Shown piece after piece: positions 25,201 to 32,313 of a stretch of DNA of 37,833 bases. The translations under genes and the position numbers were made by a program. The notes beneath the pieces are model-generated. The model was given only the letters and a program-made list of their open reading frames with translations. It was not told the DNA's origin and did not search any database. How positions within the stretch are numbered: the stretch's first letter is position 1; every line of letters begins with the position of its first letter. Origin of the DNA: a virus; the IMG/VR virus record IMGVR_UViG_3300020430_000040, positions 1 to 37,833 of that record. The stretch is one strand, 5' to 3'.

Positions 25201-26864
25201 TTCATATTAAGGATGGTATTGCCATTGGAGCAACCATTAATGATGGTGGAACCAATGTTGTATTGGGTGATGTCTTTGCTCCCCTTGCATTTGGATTGGA
25301 TGAACTTGGTGATGGAATGAAACTAACAGTTGGCATTATCACAGCAAATAATAGGTTGATTATTAGTAATGTTCAAGGTGAGTTTAGCAATAATGCTAAT
25401 GATTTCCTGGAATATGATTCAACTGGTGGAACAAGGGTTGCCCTTAATGCTGGTGTTGGTGGTGAAGTTATCCCTACTGATACCACTATTCTTGAGGATG
25501 GTTTACATCTCAAGATTTTCCAAAGAAATCATGGAATGTACTCCAGTACCAATAGGGTAAAACTATCTGGTCTAAAATCAGTGAAGGAACCAACCCTCCT
25601 CCTTACTGAATATCCAAAATCAAGCACAGGAGCAATCTCCATAGCTAATACTACTGGATTTGATACTTTTGAAAATGTGGGTGTTTCAAATACTAACCCT
25701 GGATATGTTCAGATTGGCACTGAGATTATTTCTTATGATGGGATTACATCAGGATCTGGCACATCTGGCACACTCACAGGAATTGCCAGGGCAGTAGAAG
25801 GTAATGCTGCCACTTATGGAGTTAATGAGATTGTTAGAAAGTATGAATTTGCTAATGTCTCCCTGAGAAGAATTAATACAGTTCATGATCTCTCCTTGGT
25901 AACCAAGGATGATCCAATTGGTATTGATCACTATCATATCAAACTTGACATGTCTCAAAATGGTAATGGAACCAATAGAACAAGTAGTGGAGAATTTCGT
26001 CCTGTTGAGAACTTTGTCCTTGAAAGTGCCTCAGCAAGAGGTGCTAGGGGAACATATAATATCCCCTATTCACTGATTGTTCCAAGTGTAACATCAACAT
26101 CACCAGAGGGTTCATTTATCCTTGCTTCTGCAAGAACAATTTCTGAAACTTCTGTAAGTGGTAGAGAGGTATCCTATGTTGATCAGGGATTTGAAGATAT
26201 CCAGTTCAACAAGAAGAATTACTTTGCCTCACAAAGGATGGTTGCCTCTGAGGTAAATCAAGAAAATTATCTCTCAACACTTCCTGGTGGTAAATCATTC
26301 ACTCTTAACCTTGATCTTCTTACATATGATAAGAGAATCTCTCCAATGATTGATATGAACCACTCCTCTGTTATTTTTGTATCTAACAGGGTTGATGGAC
26401 CTATCACTAACTTTGCCACTGATCCAAGGGTTGTTGGAATTCCAAATGATCCAAACAGCATGATCTATGTTACTAAGAATATTAGACTTGAAAATCCAGC
26501 AACATCATTGAAAGTGTTTATTGATGGTTATGTATCAACATCAAGTGATGTAAGAATTTTCTATGCCCTTGATCAGGATGTAAGTGCTGCTGAAACTAAA
26601 TTCATTCCATTCCCTGGTTCTAATAATATTGATGGTTTTGGAAATATCATTAATCCCAATAATTCTGATGGAACACCAGATGTTCCTAAGGAAAAGAATG
26701 ACAATCTAACTCAAACACCTGCTGTTAATGATTTTACTGAATATAAATTTACTATGGATAATCTGCCACCATTTAAGTCCTTCAGACTTAAATTAATTGG
26801 TACTTCAACCAACCAGGCAGTTGTTCCACAATTTAAAAACCTTAGGGCAATAGCACTGGCATGA
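19278..26864 (+). CDS. Large DUF4815-type baseplate/tail periphery protein (2528 aa)
   Basis: The N-terminal part (about residues 1-570) fits DUF4815 of phage tail proteins: an opening T-N-L-N-V-A-P-Y-F-D-D-F, then F-P-I-Q-A-R-E-L-N-N-I-Q-S-I-L-Q (about 30-45), K-E-G-S-V-V-I-P-G (about 58-66) and S-P-G-R-A-Y-V-R-G-Y-E-A-E-I (about 354-367). Residues 1691-1697 are seven Pro in a row, a hinge before a beta-rich part starting R-R-F-D-P-L-A-Q-T-F that looks like a receptor- or carbohydrate-binding jelly-roll. Further on lie shared 'E-I-I-S-Y ... R-A-V-E-G' and G-I-G-F modules. The last about 200 residues are again compact. It fills the place of T4 genes 9-12 after gp8, so a role at the baseplate rim, perhaps in fibre attachment, is inferred. 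Its stop overlaps the next start by four bases (ATGA). Confidence 0.85.
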   Translation: MPQETNLNVAPYFDDFDATKNYNKVLFKPAFPIQARELNNIQSILQGQIEAMGDNLFKEGSVVIPGNSSYKSKFQSIQIQSEFLGVPVNLYLSDLIGKKITGRTSGVSARVVTFITNQESVLNNYTIYLNYEDSSDDGNSSETFFDDEILTSETALAFGNSFIAAGEGFANTITSGASSTGTAFIQSPGIFYLRGNFVTVDSQILILDQYLTNSSYRIGFQIEEKIVTADDDKSLYDNASGFNNFTAPGADRLKITATLAKKPVGDFDTQGFVQIAEVFNGKLKNAINNQTKYNALGNELARRTFEESGHYYISELQTKLKESLNNLEGNRGVYTSGQTTQSGNVPSDDLMIVQVSPGRAYVRGYEAEIKSPQFIDIPKPRSTRSVGNTGVSFDFAPTLAVNNVTGSAPVGFNTTNTLSLRDQRVGEDGFTADGEEIGKARIYDFALEQGAYDVANSALNTWDLSLFDIELQEEISLNIDATLEKSTLVEGQESGATGFTKFTTTGAGHTLMSVQGEFRRGEKLSFSGQPTISRILIDHRKYSLADVKSVFANVGVSKTFSADVKQQRSFTFDNAKITADSAGVSTVTSAALSGNTFIGVVTTGNLITYERPGKLDPSMARIVSVGATSFAISGVTTVTGIVDGQLPTANFDANDLRVVTTKLQTTSNSGNIAGNDTLYSVLPHNNIRTVDTLDSVSSFRIRKEVTISTDGDIGSISVDDILTQTWASFDPERYSLQSDDGVTQNLTADKFTFNSDRTTVNIQGLSHSNDGKAILIGEVIQNKITSKIKRKNIVKSIIVDKSIDPASGTDAVGLAGTTLNDGLTYGAFPFGTRVQDEVISLNVPDVYRVHAVYESVDVNQPLPPMMTCSNMTGPNANTNDVVIGETITGNLSQAKAIILEKPGTTQIKFAYLNNKDFRDNEIIIFAKSGVQANVSNLTAGSPNITKNYSFDNGQRKTIYDLSRIVRNSGVATPSKKLLVYYGNLDYDPNDTGDFTTAASYINCDYGNDVQSVNGFRNTDLIDVRPRVSDYSVSEGIASPFEFDGRTFDNGNHSCKHIISSDQNTILKYDYFLGRADRVYLTRDGDIQVNLGAPADIPELPDVLPGSLNIANIFSPPYLFSVKDSKVKFIQHKRYQMTDIAKLDARIKNLEYYTSLNLLEQNTLNTFVSDVNGLNRFKSGIFIDNFSSFTPQDVSIGIRNSIDPKNKVLRPAHYSTAVNLQVGNSSIPGIGVDTDPNTDSRFAALSGQGVRRTGDVISLDYAEVAEITQPYGTRVENVTPFLIDFYEGSIKLNPTTDVWVSTREPEVNEGVGDVIIEGNFESIAQALDIETFDEGDGLRVGVSPVLWDSWETTGINLDLTGSTQNETFAAAAARTGRSTADLGLSGRDANLSTLNSTTIEGSVTIEQNRTGTMQVINEVLTEAASLGSRVISRAIANKMRERNIEFTATRMKPNTTVFAFFDNSPVTLRCTPKLVQITMNTGTFTVGETIQGTPVGQSDVTFTARVAQANHKYGAYNNPTDFYDSNPYLRSTNVASTYGTESSILNIDTASLASEENPEFSGNVETGMVLRGQSSGAEAIVQGINLQTDRVGTLIGSFNVPGPEEEDFAEFNTGRNVFKLTSSSINNLIEGTTTTSAEEVFYSQGDIDTTEEVTLSLRNARVLTNDTFSEQQQLESDVNFDIINSRTLRPTPPPPPPPRRVRRFDPLAQTFKIDSKKGIYVTKVDLFFQSKDDQLPVTIDIRETTLGTPNQKILAFSEVTLDPDDINVSTDGTAVTTFRFESPVFLAAGRDYALVVRADTTTYNLWISRLGEADVTTLSTEQGRVLVTEQPLLGSLFKSQNSTVWTPSQYEDMKFVLYRADFVGSGNVQFYNPNLDKKNERIRSGGVQALSRTASVGIGTTVNQINVTYPLVPGNRVTQQNTSATGILEQFTGIATGDLTITNPGIGFTPQSGELTFTGVALTALTGRGTDVTADLHIKDGIAIGATINDGGTNVVLGDVFAPLAFGLDELGDGMKLTVGIITANNRLIISNVQGEFSNNANDFLEYDSTGGTRVALNAGVGGEVIPTDTTILEDGLHLKIFQRNHGMYSSTNRVKLSGLKSVKEPTLLLTEYPKSSTGAISIANTTGFDTFENVGVSNTNPGYVQIGTEIISYDGITSGSGTSGTLTGIARAVEGNAATYGVNEIVRKYEFANVSLRRINTVHDLSLVTKDDPIGIDHYHIKLDMSQNGNGTNRTSSGEFRPVENFVLESASARGARGTYNIPYSLIVPSVTSTSPEGSFILASARTISETSVSGREVSYVDQGFEDIQFNKKNYFASQRMVASEVNQENYLSTLPGGKSFTLNLDLLTYDKRISPMIDMNHSSVIFVSNRVDGPITNFATDPRVVGIPNDPNSMIYVTKNIRLENPATSLKVFIDGYVSTSSDVRIFYALDQDVSAAETKFIPFPGSNNIDGFGNIINPNNSDGTPDVPKEKNDNLTQTPAVNDFTEYKFTMDNLPPFKSFRLKLIGTSTNQAVVPQFKNLRAIALA

Positions 26865-27082
26865 CATTTGTACCTGTTAATAAAAACAAAAATTTATTAA
26901 GGGATAAGAGCAATAATGCTATTATCAACACTGATAAAAATGAGTTTAATGCATACATAAAAAATAGGGAGATGCGCTTATCTGAAAAGGAAAGAGTTGA
27001 TTCCCTTGAACAAAAAGTGGATAATTTGAAGGGTGACTTAGATGAGATCAAATCAATGTTAAAAGCAGTAATCAATGGCTAA
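26861..27082 (+). CDS. Small coiled-coil protein, 73 aa
   Basis: The ATG overlaps the previous stop as ATGA, so translation is probably coupled. The N-terminal half is polar and basic (V-N-K-N-K-N-L-L-R-D-K). The C-terminal half (about residues 38-70, from L-S-E-K-E-R-V-D-S-L-E-Q-K-V-D-N-L) has heptad-like leucine/valine spacing typical of a short coiled coil. Such a peptide could trimerise a fibre or whisker component or act as a chaperone; this is inference. It overlaps the next gene by 8 bases. I know no named family. Confidence 0.75.
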   Translation: MTFVPVNKNKNLLRDKSNNAIINTDKNEFNAYIKNREMRLSEKERVDSLEQKVDNLKGDLDEIKSMLKAVING

Positions 27083-27458
27083 CAATACAATCACCTTTAA
27101 TCCAGACTCCAATGTAGCATTTGGTGTGAACCTTACAATATTGGAAGGTGCTGATTTTAAGTCTACTTTTAAAGTAAATAAAGAGAACAAATCAGCATTT
27201 GATTTAACTGGTTATTCAATTCATGGAAAGATGAAAAAAAGTGTCGCTATTGGATCATCTACTGGAGGAATACAAGGATTTAATTCTGGTATTACAAGTG
27301 CTGCTGGTGGTGAATTTAACATTTCACTTACAGATACTATAACAAAAAATTTAAAACCAGGAAGATATTATTATGACATAAATGTTGTGAGTTCAGCATC
27401 AACAGTTTATAAAATGGTCTCAGGAAACATAGTGGTAGAAGGGGGTCTCTCCATCTAA
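27075..27458 (+). CDS. Small Ig-like/BppU-N-terminus-like structural protein, 127 aa
   Basis: The layout is a beta sandwich: an F-N-P-D-S-N-V-A-F-G-V-N-L-T-I opening, G-A-D-F-K-S-T-F-K-V (about residues 26-35), D-L-T-G-Y-S-I-H-G-K-M-K-K-S (about 43-56), L-K-P-G-R-Y-Y-Y-D-I-N-V (about 92-103) and a V-S-G-N-I-V-V-E-G end. The pattern 'D-L-T-G-x-x-x-x-x-x-(I/M)-K ... L-x-P-G-x-Y-x-Y-D-(I/V)' is that of the Ig-like N-terminal modules of baseplate/receptor-binding proteins of the BppU type and of small cyanophage structural proteins. It sits where T4 has 12/wac, before gene 13. Function is not known; a virion part is likely. ATG 27075 overlaps the previous ORF. Confidence 0.75.
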   Translation: MANNTITFNPDSNVAFGVNLTILEGADFKSTFKVNKENKSAFDLTGYSIHGKMKKSVAIGSSTGGIQGFNSGITSAAGGEFNISLTDTITKNLKPGRYYYDINVVSSASTVYKMVSGNIVVEGGLSI

Positions 27459-27486
27459 CTAAATATAGAAAAGGATATAGTGTATA

Positions 27487-28350
27487 ATGGCACAACCTTC
27501 TTCAAGACAAGAACTCATAGATTATTGTTTAAGACAGTTAGGTGCCCCTGTCTTAGAAATTAATGTCGCTGAAGAACAACTCCAGGATTTGATGGATGAT
27601 GCTATTCAGCATTTTCAAGAAAGACATTATGATGGTGTTGAGAAGGCATTTCTCAAATATCAAATGACTGCTGAAGACATTGAAAGGGGTAAAGCAAGAC
27701 CTTCTGGAGCATCAAGTGCTACTACCCAAACAGGTATTACTTCAACCACAGTTAATACCACAATTGGTGGAAGTTCTACAGACTTTGCCTACTATGAGAA
27801 TAGCAACTATATTCAGATTCCACCACAGGTCATAGGTATTGAAAAGATTTTTAAATATGATGATGCTCAGGCAACAAGCAGCAGTAATATGTTTAGTTTT
27901 AAATATCAACTATTCTTGAATGATATTTATTACTTTGGAAGCACTGATTTGCTGTCATATTCAATGTCCATGAGTTATTTGGAAACCATGGATTTTCTAC
28001 TGAATACACATAAAAGGATAAGATTTAATATTAGACAAGATAGAATGTATCTTGATGTTGATTATGATAATATTAAAGAAGGAGAGTTTATTATTCTTGA
28101 GTGTTACAGATCACTGAATCCTGATGATTTTACAAGAGTTTATAATGACCCATTTCTCAAGAGATATTTAACTGCTTTAATCAAGAGGCAGTGGGGTCAA
28201 AACTTAATTAAATTTACTGGTGTGAAACTTCCTGGTGGTGTTGAGTTTAATGGAAGACAACTTTATGATGATGGACAAAGAGAAATTGATGAAATAAAAG
28301 TAGACATGCTTAGTAGATATGAGTTGCCTCCATTTGATATGATAGGTTGA
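27487..28350 (+). CDS. 13: Neck protein gp13
   Basis: At 287 aa (T4 gp13: 309) this is the head-completion/neck protein that, with gp14, closes the filled head so that tails can join. The N-terminus is characteristic: S-R-Q-E-L-I-D-Y-C-L-R-Q-L-G-A-P-V-L-E-I-N-V (about residues 6-27), then L-Q-D-L-M-D-D-A-I-Q-H-F-Q-E-R-H-Y-D-G (about 32-50). Further marks are F-I-I-L-E-C-Y-R-S-L-N-P-D (about 200-212) and L-K-R-Y-L-T-A-L-I-K-R-Q-W-G-Q-N-L (about 223-239). A Thr/Ser/Gly-rich loop (about 72-98) is an insertion. AAGGA at 27471-27475 may be the ribosome-binding site. gp14 follows after 4 bases. Confidence 0.93.
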   Translation: MAQPSSRQELIDYCLRQLGAPVLEINVAEEQLQDLMDDAIQHFQERHYDGVEKAFLKYQMTAEDIERGKARPSGASSATTQTGITSTTVNTTIGGSSTDFAYYENSNYIQIPPQVIGIEKIFKYDDAQATSSSNMFSFKYQLFLNDIYYFGSTDLLSYSMSMSYLETMDFLLNTHKRIRFNIRQDRMYLDVDYDNIKEGEFIILECYRSLNPDDFTRVYNDPFLKRYLTALIKRQWGQNLIKFTGVKLPGGVEFNGRQLYDDGQREIDEIKVDMLSRYELPPFDMIG

Positions 28351-28354
28351 TATC

Positions 28355-30865
28355 ATGCTCAATCCATTCTTTCTAAACAACTCTAAGCAAGAGCAAAATC
28401 TCATACAAAGTCTTGTCAATGAACAATTGAAGATGTATGGGATTGAGATTTTTTACATTCCTAGAAGGTATGTAAAAAAGAATACTGTTATTAGAGAAGT
28501 AATACAGTCAGAATTTGATAATGCATATCCAATAGAAGCGTATCTTGATAGTTATGATGGATATGGTGGACAAGGAACTTTACTATCAAAGTTTGGTATT
28601 CAAGAACAGGATGATTTGACACTTATTGTTTCAAGAGATAGATATGAAAATTATATTTCTCCACTTATTAAAAATATTCCAAATATTGAGTTAGCTACCA
28701 GACCAAAAGAAGGTGATTTAATTTACTTTCCATTAGGTGATAGATTATTTGAAATAAATTATGTTGAACATGAGCAACCATTTTATCAGCTACAAAAAAA
28801 CTATGTTTACACTCTGAAGTGTCAACTTTACAGATATGAAGATGAAGTTCTTGATACTGGTGTAGAAACAATTGATGATGAGATTGAACAGATTGGATAT
28901 ATTCAAAAATTAAATTTAATAGGTGTTGCAACAACTGCAACAGCATCTGTTATTGGTATTGGAACTGGTGTTATTTCCAGTATTAGAGTAACTAACATGG
29001 GTGGTGGTTATTCATCAATACCCACAGTTGCAATTTCTTCTGCACCATCTGGTGGAACAGATGCCAAAGCAGTAGCAGTTCTTACCAATGATTTTATTGG
29101 TTGTGATGGAACAAAAGGTGGAAGCATAACTGAGGTACGACTTACAAATCCTGGTTTAGGTTATACTGTAACACCAATCATAACAATAACAGGAGGAGGT
29201 GGTGATGGTGCCACTGCTGAGGTGGTAGGTATTGAAACTATTGGTGGTATCAACCCAATCACAATTACATCAGGTGGTGGTGGATATGTCAGTGCTCCCA
29301 CTGTTGGAATATCAACCCCAGTTCATGTTGGAGCAGCAGCAACTGCAACAATTGATGTTCCTCTCCATGTTGGTGCAGGTGCAAGTGTTATTGATGCCAC
29401 TATCAGTGTTGGTGTTGCAACATATCTTTTCCCTGGTGGCACTACAGGTGGTGTTTTCTACAAGTCTGCACCTACTGTTACATTCTCAGATCCAACAGGC
29501 ACAGGAGACAACGCAAATGCCACATCAACAATTCAAGATATTGCAATAAGTGGTGGTAGGGTTAATTCTTTATCAATTACTGATGAAGGGAGGTTCTATA
29601 CATCAGTTCCCACAGTAAGTATTGCTCATCCTGGATTCAGTATTGCTTCTGCTACTATAGGGATTGCTGGATCATCCATAGACCCAAGTTCTATAGCTTT
29701 CAGCACCACAGGTAGAGCATATACAAGTGCTCCAAACGTGGCGATTACTACATCTACTGGCCAGGATGCACCTACACAAATTGCAATTGGTATTGCTACT
29801 ATTCATCCTATTACAGGTATTGTAACAGCAGTTTCTTTTGACCCTGCTGATGCTTGGGCAGTTGGAACTTCAGCAACTATTGGGGCAGGATATACTGTTG
29901 CTCCCAATATTTCTTTTGGGACACCATCACCTGTTAGAGCAACTGCAACTGCAACAATTTCAATTGGTGGTTCAGTAACAAGTCTTTCTATTGGAAATAG
30001 TGGATTTGGATATATCTCAGCACCAATAGTCACAATATCAGCACCAGCAGGTGTGACAACACAATTTACTGCAACTGGTATTGCAACTATCAGATTTAAT
30101 TCAATTTCAACTACAGGAACACTTTCTACAACATCAACATCAATATCAGGTATTACAACAGAAGGTATATTGATTGGTGATAGAGTCAGATTGAGTGTTG
30201 GTAGCACAGAACTTTATAACTTTATCCCTGAAGGAACATTTGTAAGTGGTATTGGAGCAGGAACAATAACACTTAATCAAGCATCAACAAATGTTGGTAT
30301 AGCAACTTCAGTATTTGAATTTGGTATTGATAAATGTGGTATAGTTACTGATATTAATATTACATATGGTGGAGGTGGATATTTATCACCACCAACAGTC
30401 ACTATATCTAATGATCCTATATTTAAAAATTATGTTGATATAATATCTGGTGTAACCACAGCAGTTGGTGTGGCAAATATGAATGCTGCTGGTGTTGTCA
30501 CAAGTATATCAATAACAGATAGTGGTAGTCAATATGTGCTTACACCAACTATTCAAATTTCTGAACCTGTATCCACAAGCACTGGATCATTTATATTCAA
30601 TGAAGTTGTAACTGGTGCAAGTTCTGGGACCACTGCAAGAGTTAAGTCTTATGATGCTGAAAATAATATTCTTGAGGTATCCATTGTTGATGGAACATTT
30701 ACACCAGGTGAAACAATAGTTGGTAGTGAATCTGGTGCTAGACATTCAATGAAGTCTCAAGATAAGTTTGATACTATTGATCCATTTGCTGATAATGATA
30801 GTATTGAAATTAGAGCAGATGATATCATTGACTTTACCAAAACTAATCCCTTTGGTATGCCTTAA
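28355..30865 (+). CDS. 14: Neck protein gp14 with a large internal beta-repeat insertion
   Basis: Residues 1-195 are ordinary gp14: Y-G-I-E-I-F-Y-I-P-R-R-Y-V (about 28-40), S-K-F-G-I-Q-E-Q-D-D-L-T-L-I-V-S-R (about 78-94), G-D-L-I-Y-F-P-L-G-D-R-L-F-E-I-N-Y-V-E-H-E-Q-P-F-Y-Q (split reading, about 118-142) and a T-L-K-C-Q-L-Y-R-Y-E-D-E block. The last about 30 residues (D-P-F-A-D-N-D-S-I-E-I ... D-F-T-K-T-N-P-F-G-M-P) match the C-terminus I know from gp14. Between them (about 205-740) is an insertion of about ten G-x-G-Y-x-S-x-P-T-V-x-I repeats. The total is 836 aa against 256 in T4. gp14 forms the neck with gp13. What the insert does is unknown; surface display from the neck is a guess. Confidence 0.9.
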   Translation: MLNPFFLNNSKQEQNLIQSLVNEQLKMYGIEIFYIPRRYVKKNTVIREVIQSEFDNAYPIEAYLDSYDGYGGQGTLLSKFGIQEQDDLTLIVSRDRYENYISPLIKNIPNIELATRPKEGDLIYFPLGDRLFEINYVEHEQPFYQLQKNYVYTLKCQLYRYEDEVLDTGVETIDDEIEQIGYIQKLNLIGVATTATASVIGIGTGVISSIRVTNMGGGYSSIPTVAISSAPSGGTDAKAVAVLTNDFIGCDGTKGGSITEVRLTNPGLGYTVTPIITITGGGGDGATAEVVGIETIGGINPITITSGGGGYVSAPTVGISTPVHVGAAATATIDVPLHVGAGASVIDATISVGVATYLFPGGTTGGVFYKSAPTVTFSDPTGTGDNANATSTIQDIAISGGRVNSLSITDEGRFYTSVPTVSIAHPGFSIASATIGIAGSSIDPSSIAFSTTGRAYTSAPNVAITTSTGQDAPTQIAIGIATIHPITGIVTAVSFDPADAWAVGTSATIGAGYTVAPNISFGTPSPVRATATATISIGGSVTSLSIGNSGFGYISAPIVTISAPAGVTTQFTATGIATIRFNSISTTGTLSTTSTSISGITTEGILIGDRVRLSVGSTELYNFIPEGTFVSGIGAGTITLNQASTNVGIATSVFEFGIDKCGIVTDINITYGGGGYLSPPTVTISNDPIFKNYVDIISGVTTAVGVANMNAAGVVTSISITDSGSQYVLTPTIQISEPVSTSTGSFIFNEVVTGASSGTTARVKSYDAENNILEVSIVDGTFTPGETIVGSESGARHSMKSQDKFDTIDPFADNDSIEIRADDIIDFTKTNPFGMP
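28967..30560 (+). repeat. G-x-G-Y...P-T-V-x-I protein repeat array inside gp14
   Basis: About ten divergent copies of a beta-hairpin module follow each other. Starts fall near gp14 residues 212, 262, 305, 367, 407, 448, 510, 545, 669 and 720, each with (T/S)-x-x-G-x-G/x-Y-x-x-x-P-x-(V/I)-x-(I/F)-s. Spacing is 40-60 residues, with one larger gap that holds a different beta segment. The same module occurs in the giant gp7-position protein, gp8 and the DUF4815 protein. Confidence 0.8.
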
Positions 30866-30871
30866 TAAATA
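30863..30871 (+). promoter_or_regulatory. Late-promoter-like TAATAAATA before gp15
   Basis: AATAAATA matches the late octamer TATAAATA at 7 of 8 bases. It overlaps the end of gp14 and lies 19 bases before ATG 30891, the same geometry as at 17686. It probably drives gp15-gp16. Confidence 0.5.
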
Positions 30872-30890
30872 AAGAAAAAGTATCAATAAA

Positions 30891-31898
30891 ATGTTTGAGC
30901 ATTTTTACAATGAGATCTTCAGATCAGTAATCATAGCATTTGGATCTCTCTTCAATGGGATTGAGATTCATAAGAAGGATGCAAATAATGATACTTACAG
31001 TGTCATTAAGGTCCCTCTTGCCTATGGTCCTACCCAGAAGTTCCTTGCTAGATTGGAACAGCAAGCAGATTTAAATAAACCAGTTCAAATGACTCTACCA
31101 AGAATGTCATTTGAATTTACTGATCTTCAATATGACCCAAGTAGAAAGGCAACTCAAACACAAGCATTTCACCCTGTGGTTGATAATGGCACAAAGACTA
31201 AGAAGGTCTTTATGCCTGTACCATACAATATGGGATTTGAATTATCTGTCATGACCAAGTTAAATGATGACATGCTTCAGATTACAGAGCAGATCCTACC
31301 ATATTTCCAACCATCATATACCCTCCCCATTAAACTCCTTGGAGATTTAAGGGAGGTTGTTAATGTTCCTGTTCAGATTGAATCTATTTCAATGGAGGAT
31401 GATTATGAGGGAAACTTTGATACTAGAAGAGCATTAGTATATACTTTCAGATTTGTTGCTAAGACTAATCTATATGGACCCATTAGTGATGTATCCGCTG
31501 ATGTCATCAAGAAGGTACAAGTTGGATATGTATCTGGTCAGAGAACATCCTCTGGTCAATCATATCAAAGAGATGTCACATATAGTGTTGTTCCAAGGGC
31601 AACCAAAGATTATAATGGCAATGTTTTGACCCAACTTGCTGAGGATGTTGATACCACAGAAACTGTCATCACTGTTCATGATGGATCAGCAGTTACTGTA
31701 AAACAATATATCTATGTTGGTGAGGAGGAGATGTTTGTTGACAAAATTAATGGTAACAAACTTACAGTTAAGAGGGGTCAAGATAAAACCACTGCTGCCA
31801 ATCATGTTCTGGGAGCAGATGTTCTTGGTATTGAATCATCAGATGCTAACTTCATTGATATTGGAGATAACTTTGGTTTTGATGGGAGCACCTTCTGA
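30891..31898 (+). CDS. 15: Tail sheath stabiliser/completion protein gp15
   Basis: The protein is 335 aa (T4 gp15: 272). gp15 forms the hexameric ring that caps the sheath and tube and docks to the neck. Diagnostic parts are M-F-E-H-F-Y-N-E-I-F-R-S near the start (T4: M-F-G-Y-F-Y-N-S-S-F-R), L-P-R-M-S-F-E at about residue 69, and D-D-M-L-Q-I-T-E-Q-I-L-P-Y-F-Q-P (about 126-141), which is nearly the same in T4. The extra C-terminal part, about 245-310, contains a 'Y-I-Y-V-G-E-E-E-M-F-V ... L-T-V-K-R-G-Q' module (about 272-300) that recurs in other virion proteins here. The start context CAATAAAATG lacks a Shine-Dalgarno sequence. It overlaps gp16 by one base (TGATG). Confidence 0.95.
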   Translation: MFEHFYNEIFRSVIIAFGSLFNGIEIHKKDANNDTYSVIKVPLAYGPTQKFLARLEQQADLNKPVQMTLPRMSFEFTDLQYDPSRKATQTQAFHPVVDNGTKTKKVFMPVPYNMGFELSVMTKLNDDMLQITEQILPYFQPSYTLPIKLLGDLREVVNVPVQIESISMEDDYEGNFDTRRALVYTFRFVAKTNLYGPISDVSADVIKKVQVGYVSGQRTSSGQSYQRDVTYSVVPRATKDYNGNVLTQLAEDVDTTETVITVHDGSAVTVKQYIYVGEEEMFVDKINGNKLTVKRGQDKTTAANHVLGADVLGIESSDANFIDIGDNFGFDGSTF

Positions 31899-32272
31899 TG
31901 ACTGAAGATAATATTATAGATGTGACTCCTGGCAAAGAAAAACCTACTCACCTTACAAAGGATGATGTAGAAAAAGATTATGAATACACCAGGGGCAATC
32001 TATATTCAATCATTGAAAAGGGTCAGGAAGCAATTAATGGTATCTTAGAACTCGCACAGGAAAGTGAGATGCCAAGGGCATATGAGGTTGCTGGTCAATT
32101 AATTAAAAATGTGGCTGATGCAACTGATAAACTGATGACCCTACAACAAAAATTGAAGGATGTAGAGGAAGAAAAAGTAAGCAAGGGTCCAACTACAGTC
32201 AACAATGCATTATTTGTTGGTTCTACAGCAGAATTGCAGAAGTTATTGAAGAATAATAATCCTGATAAATAA
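31898..32272 (+). CDS. 16: Small terminase subunit gp16
   Basis: The 124-aa protein matches the T4 gp16 core: D-V-E-K-D-Y-E-Y-T-R-G-N-L-Y-S-I-I-E-K-G-Q-E-A (split reading, about residues 23-45), then E-L-A-Q-E-S-E-M-P-R-A-Y-E-V-A-G-Q-L-I-K-N-V (about 51-72) and a coiled-coil helix. TerS forms a ring that recognises DNA and stimulates gp17 during headful packaging. It is shorter than T4 gp16 (164 aa). A C-terminal V-G-S-T-A-E-L-Q-K-L-L-K patch may contact the large subunit. The start overlaps the gp15 stop. The large subunit gp17 does not follow in this window. The stop codon is inside the stem of a hairpin (32268-32304). Confidence 0.95.
   Translation: MTEDNIIDVTPGKEKPTHLTKDDVEKDYEYTRGNLYSIIEKGQEAINGILELAQESEMPRAYEVAGQLIKNVADATDKLMTLQQKLKDVEEEKVSKGPTTVNNALFVGSTAELQKLLKNNNPDK
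32264..32271 (+). promoter_or_regulatory. Late-promoter-like GATAAATA before the fibre gene
   Basis: GATAAATA (7 of 8 match to TATAAATA) overlaps the last codons of gp16 and lies 42 bases upstream of ATG 32314. The same TGATAAATA occurs at 36324-36332 upstream of the next gene. The distance is longer than at the other late promoters, so confidence is limited. Confidence 0.4.
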
Positions 32273-32304
32273 TACATCAGGGAGAGAAATCCCAAAGTAT
32301 TATT
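32268..32304 (+). other. Nested hairpin across the gp16 stop codon
   Basis: AATAATAC (32268-32275) pairs perfectly with GTATTATT (32297-32304). Inside, GGGA (32280-32283) pairs with TCCC (32290-32293). There is no T-run after it, so it is not a standard terminator. It could protect a 3' end, act as a processing site, or influence expression of the fibre gene that starts ten bases later. Confidence 0.55.
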
Positions 32305-32313
32305 ACTAATAAA

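Noticed and set aside
19278-26864. Naming the 2528-aa protein gp10 or gp9
   Set aside because: Position fits T4 genes 9-12, but I see no sequence signature of T4 gp9 or gp10, so only the DUF4815-type description is given.
29803-30207. Antisense ORF of 134 aa inside gp14
   Set aside because: It mirrors the Thr/Gly/Ile-rich repeat region, which produces long low-complexity antisense frames by chance.
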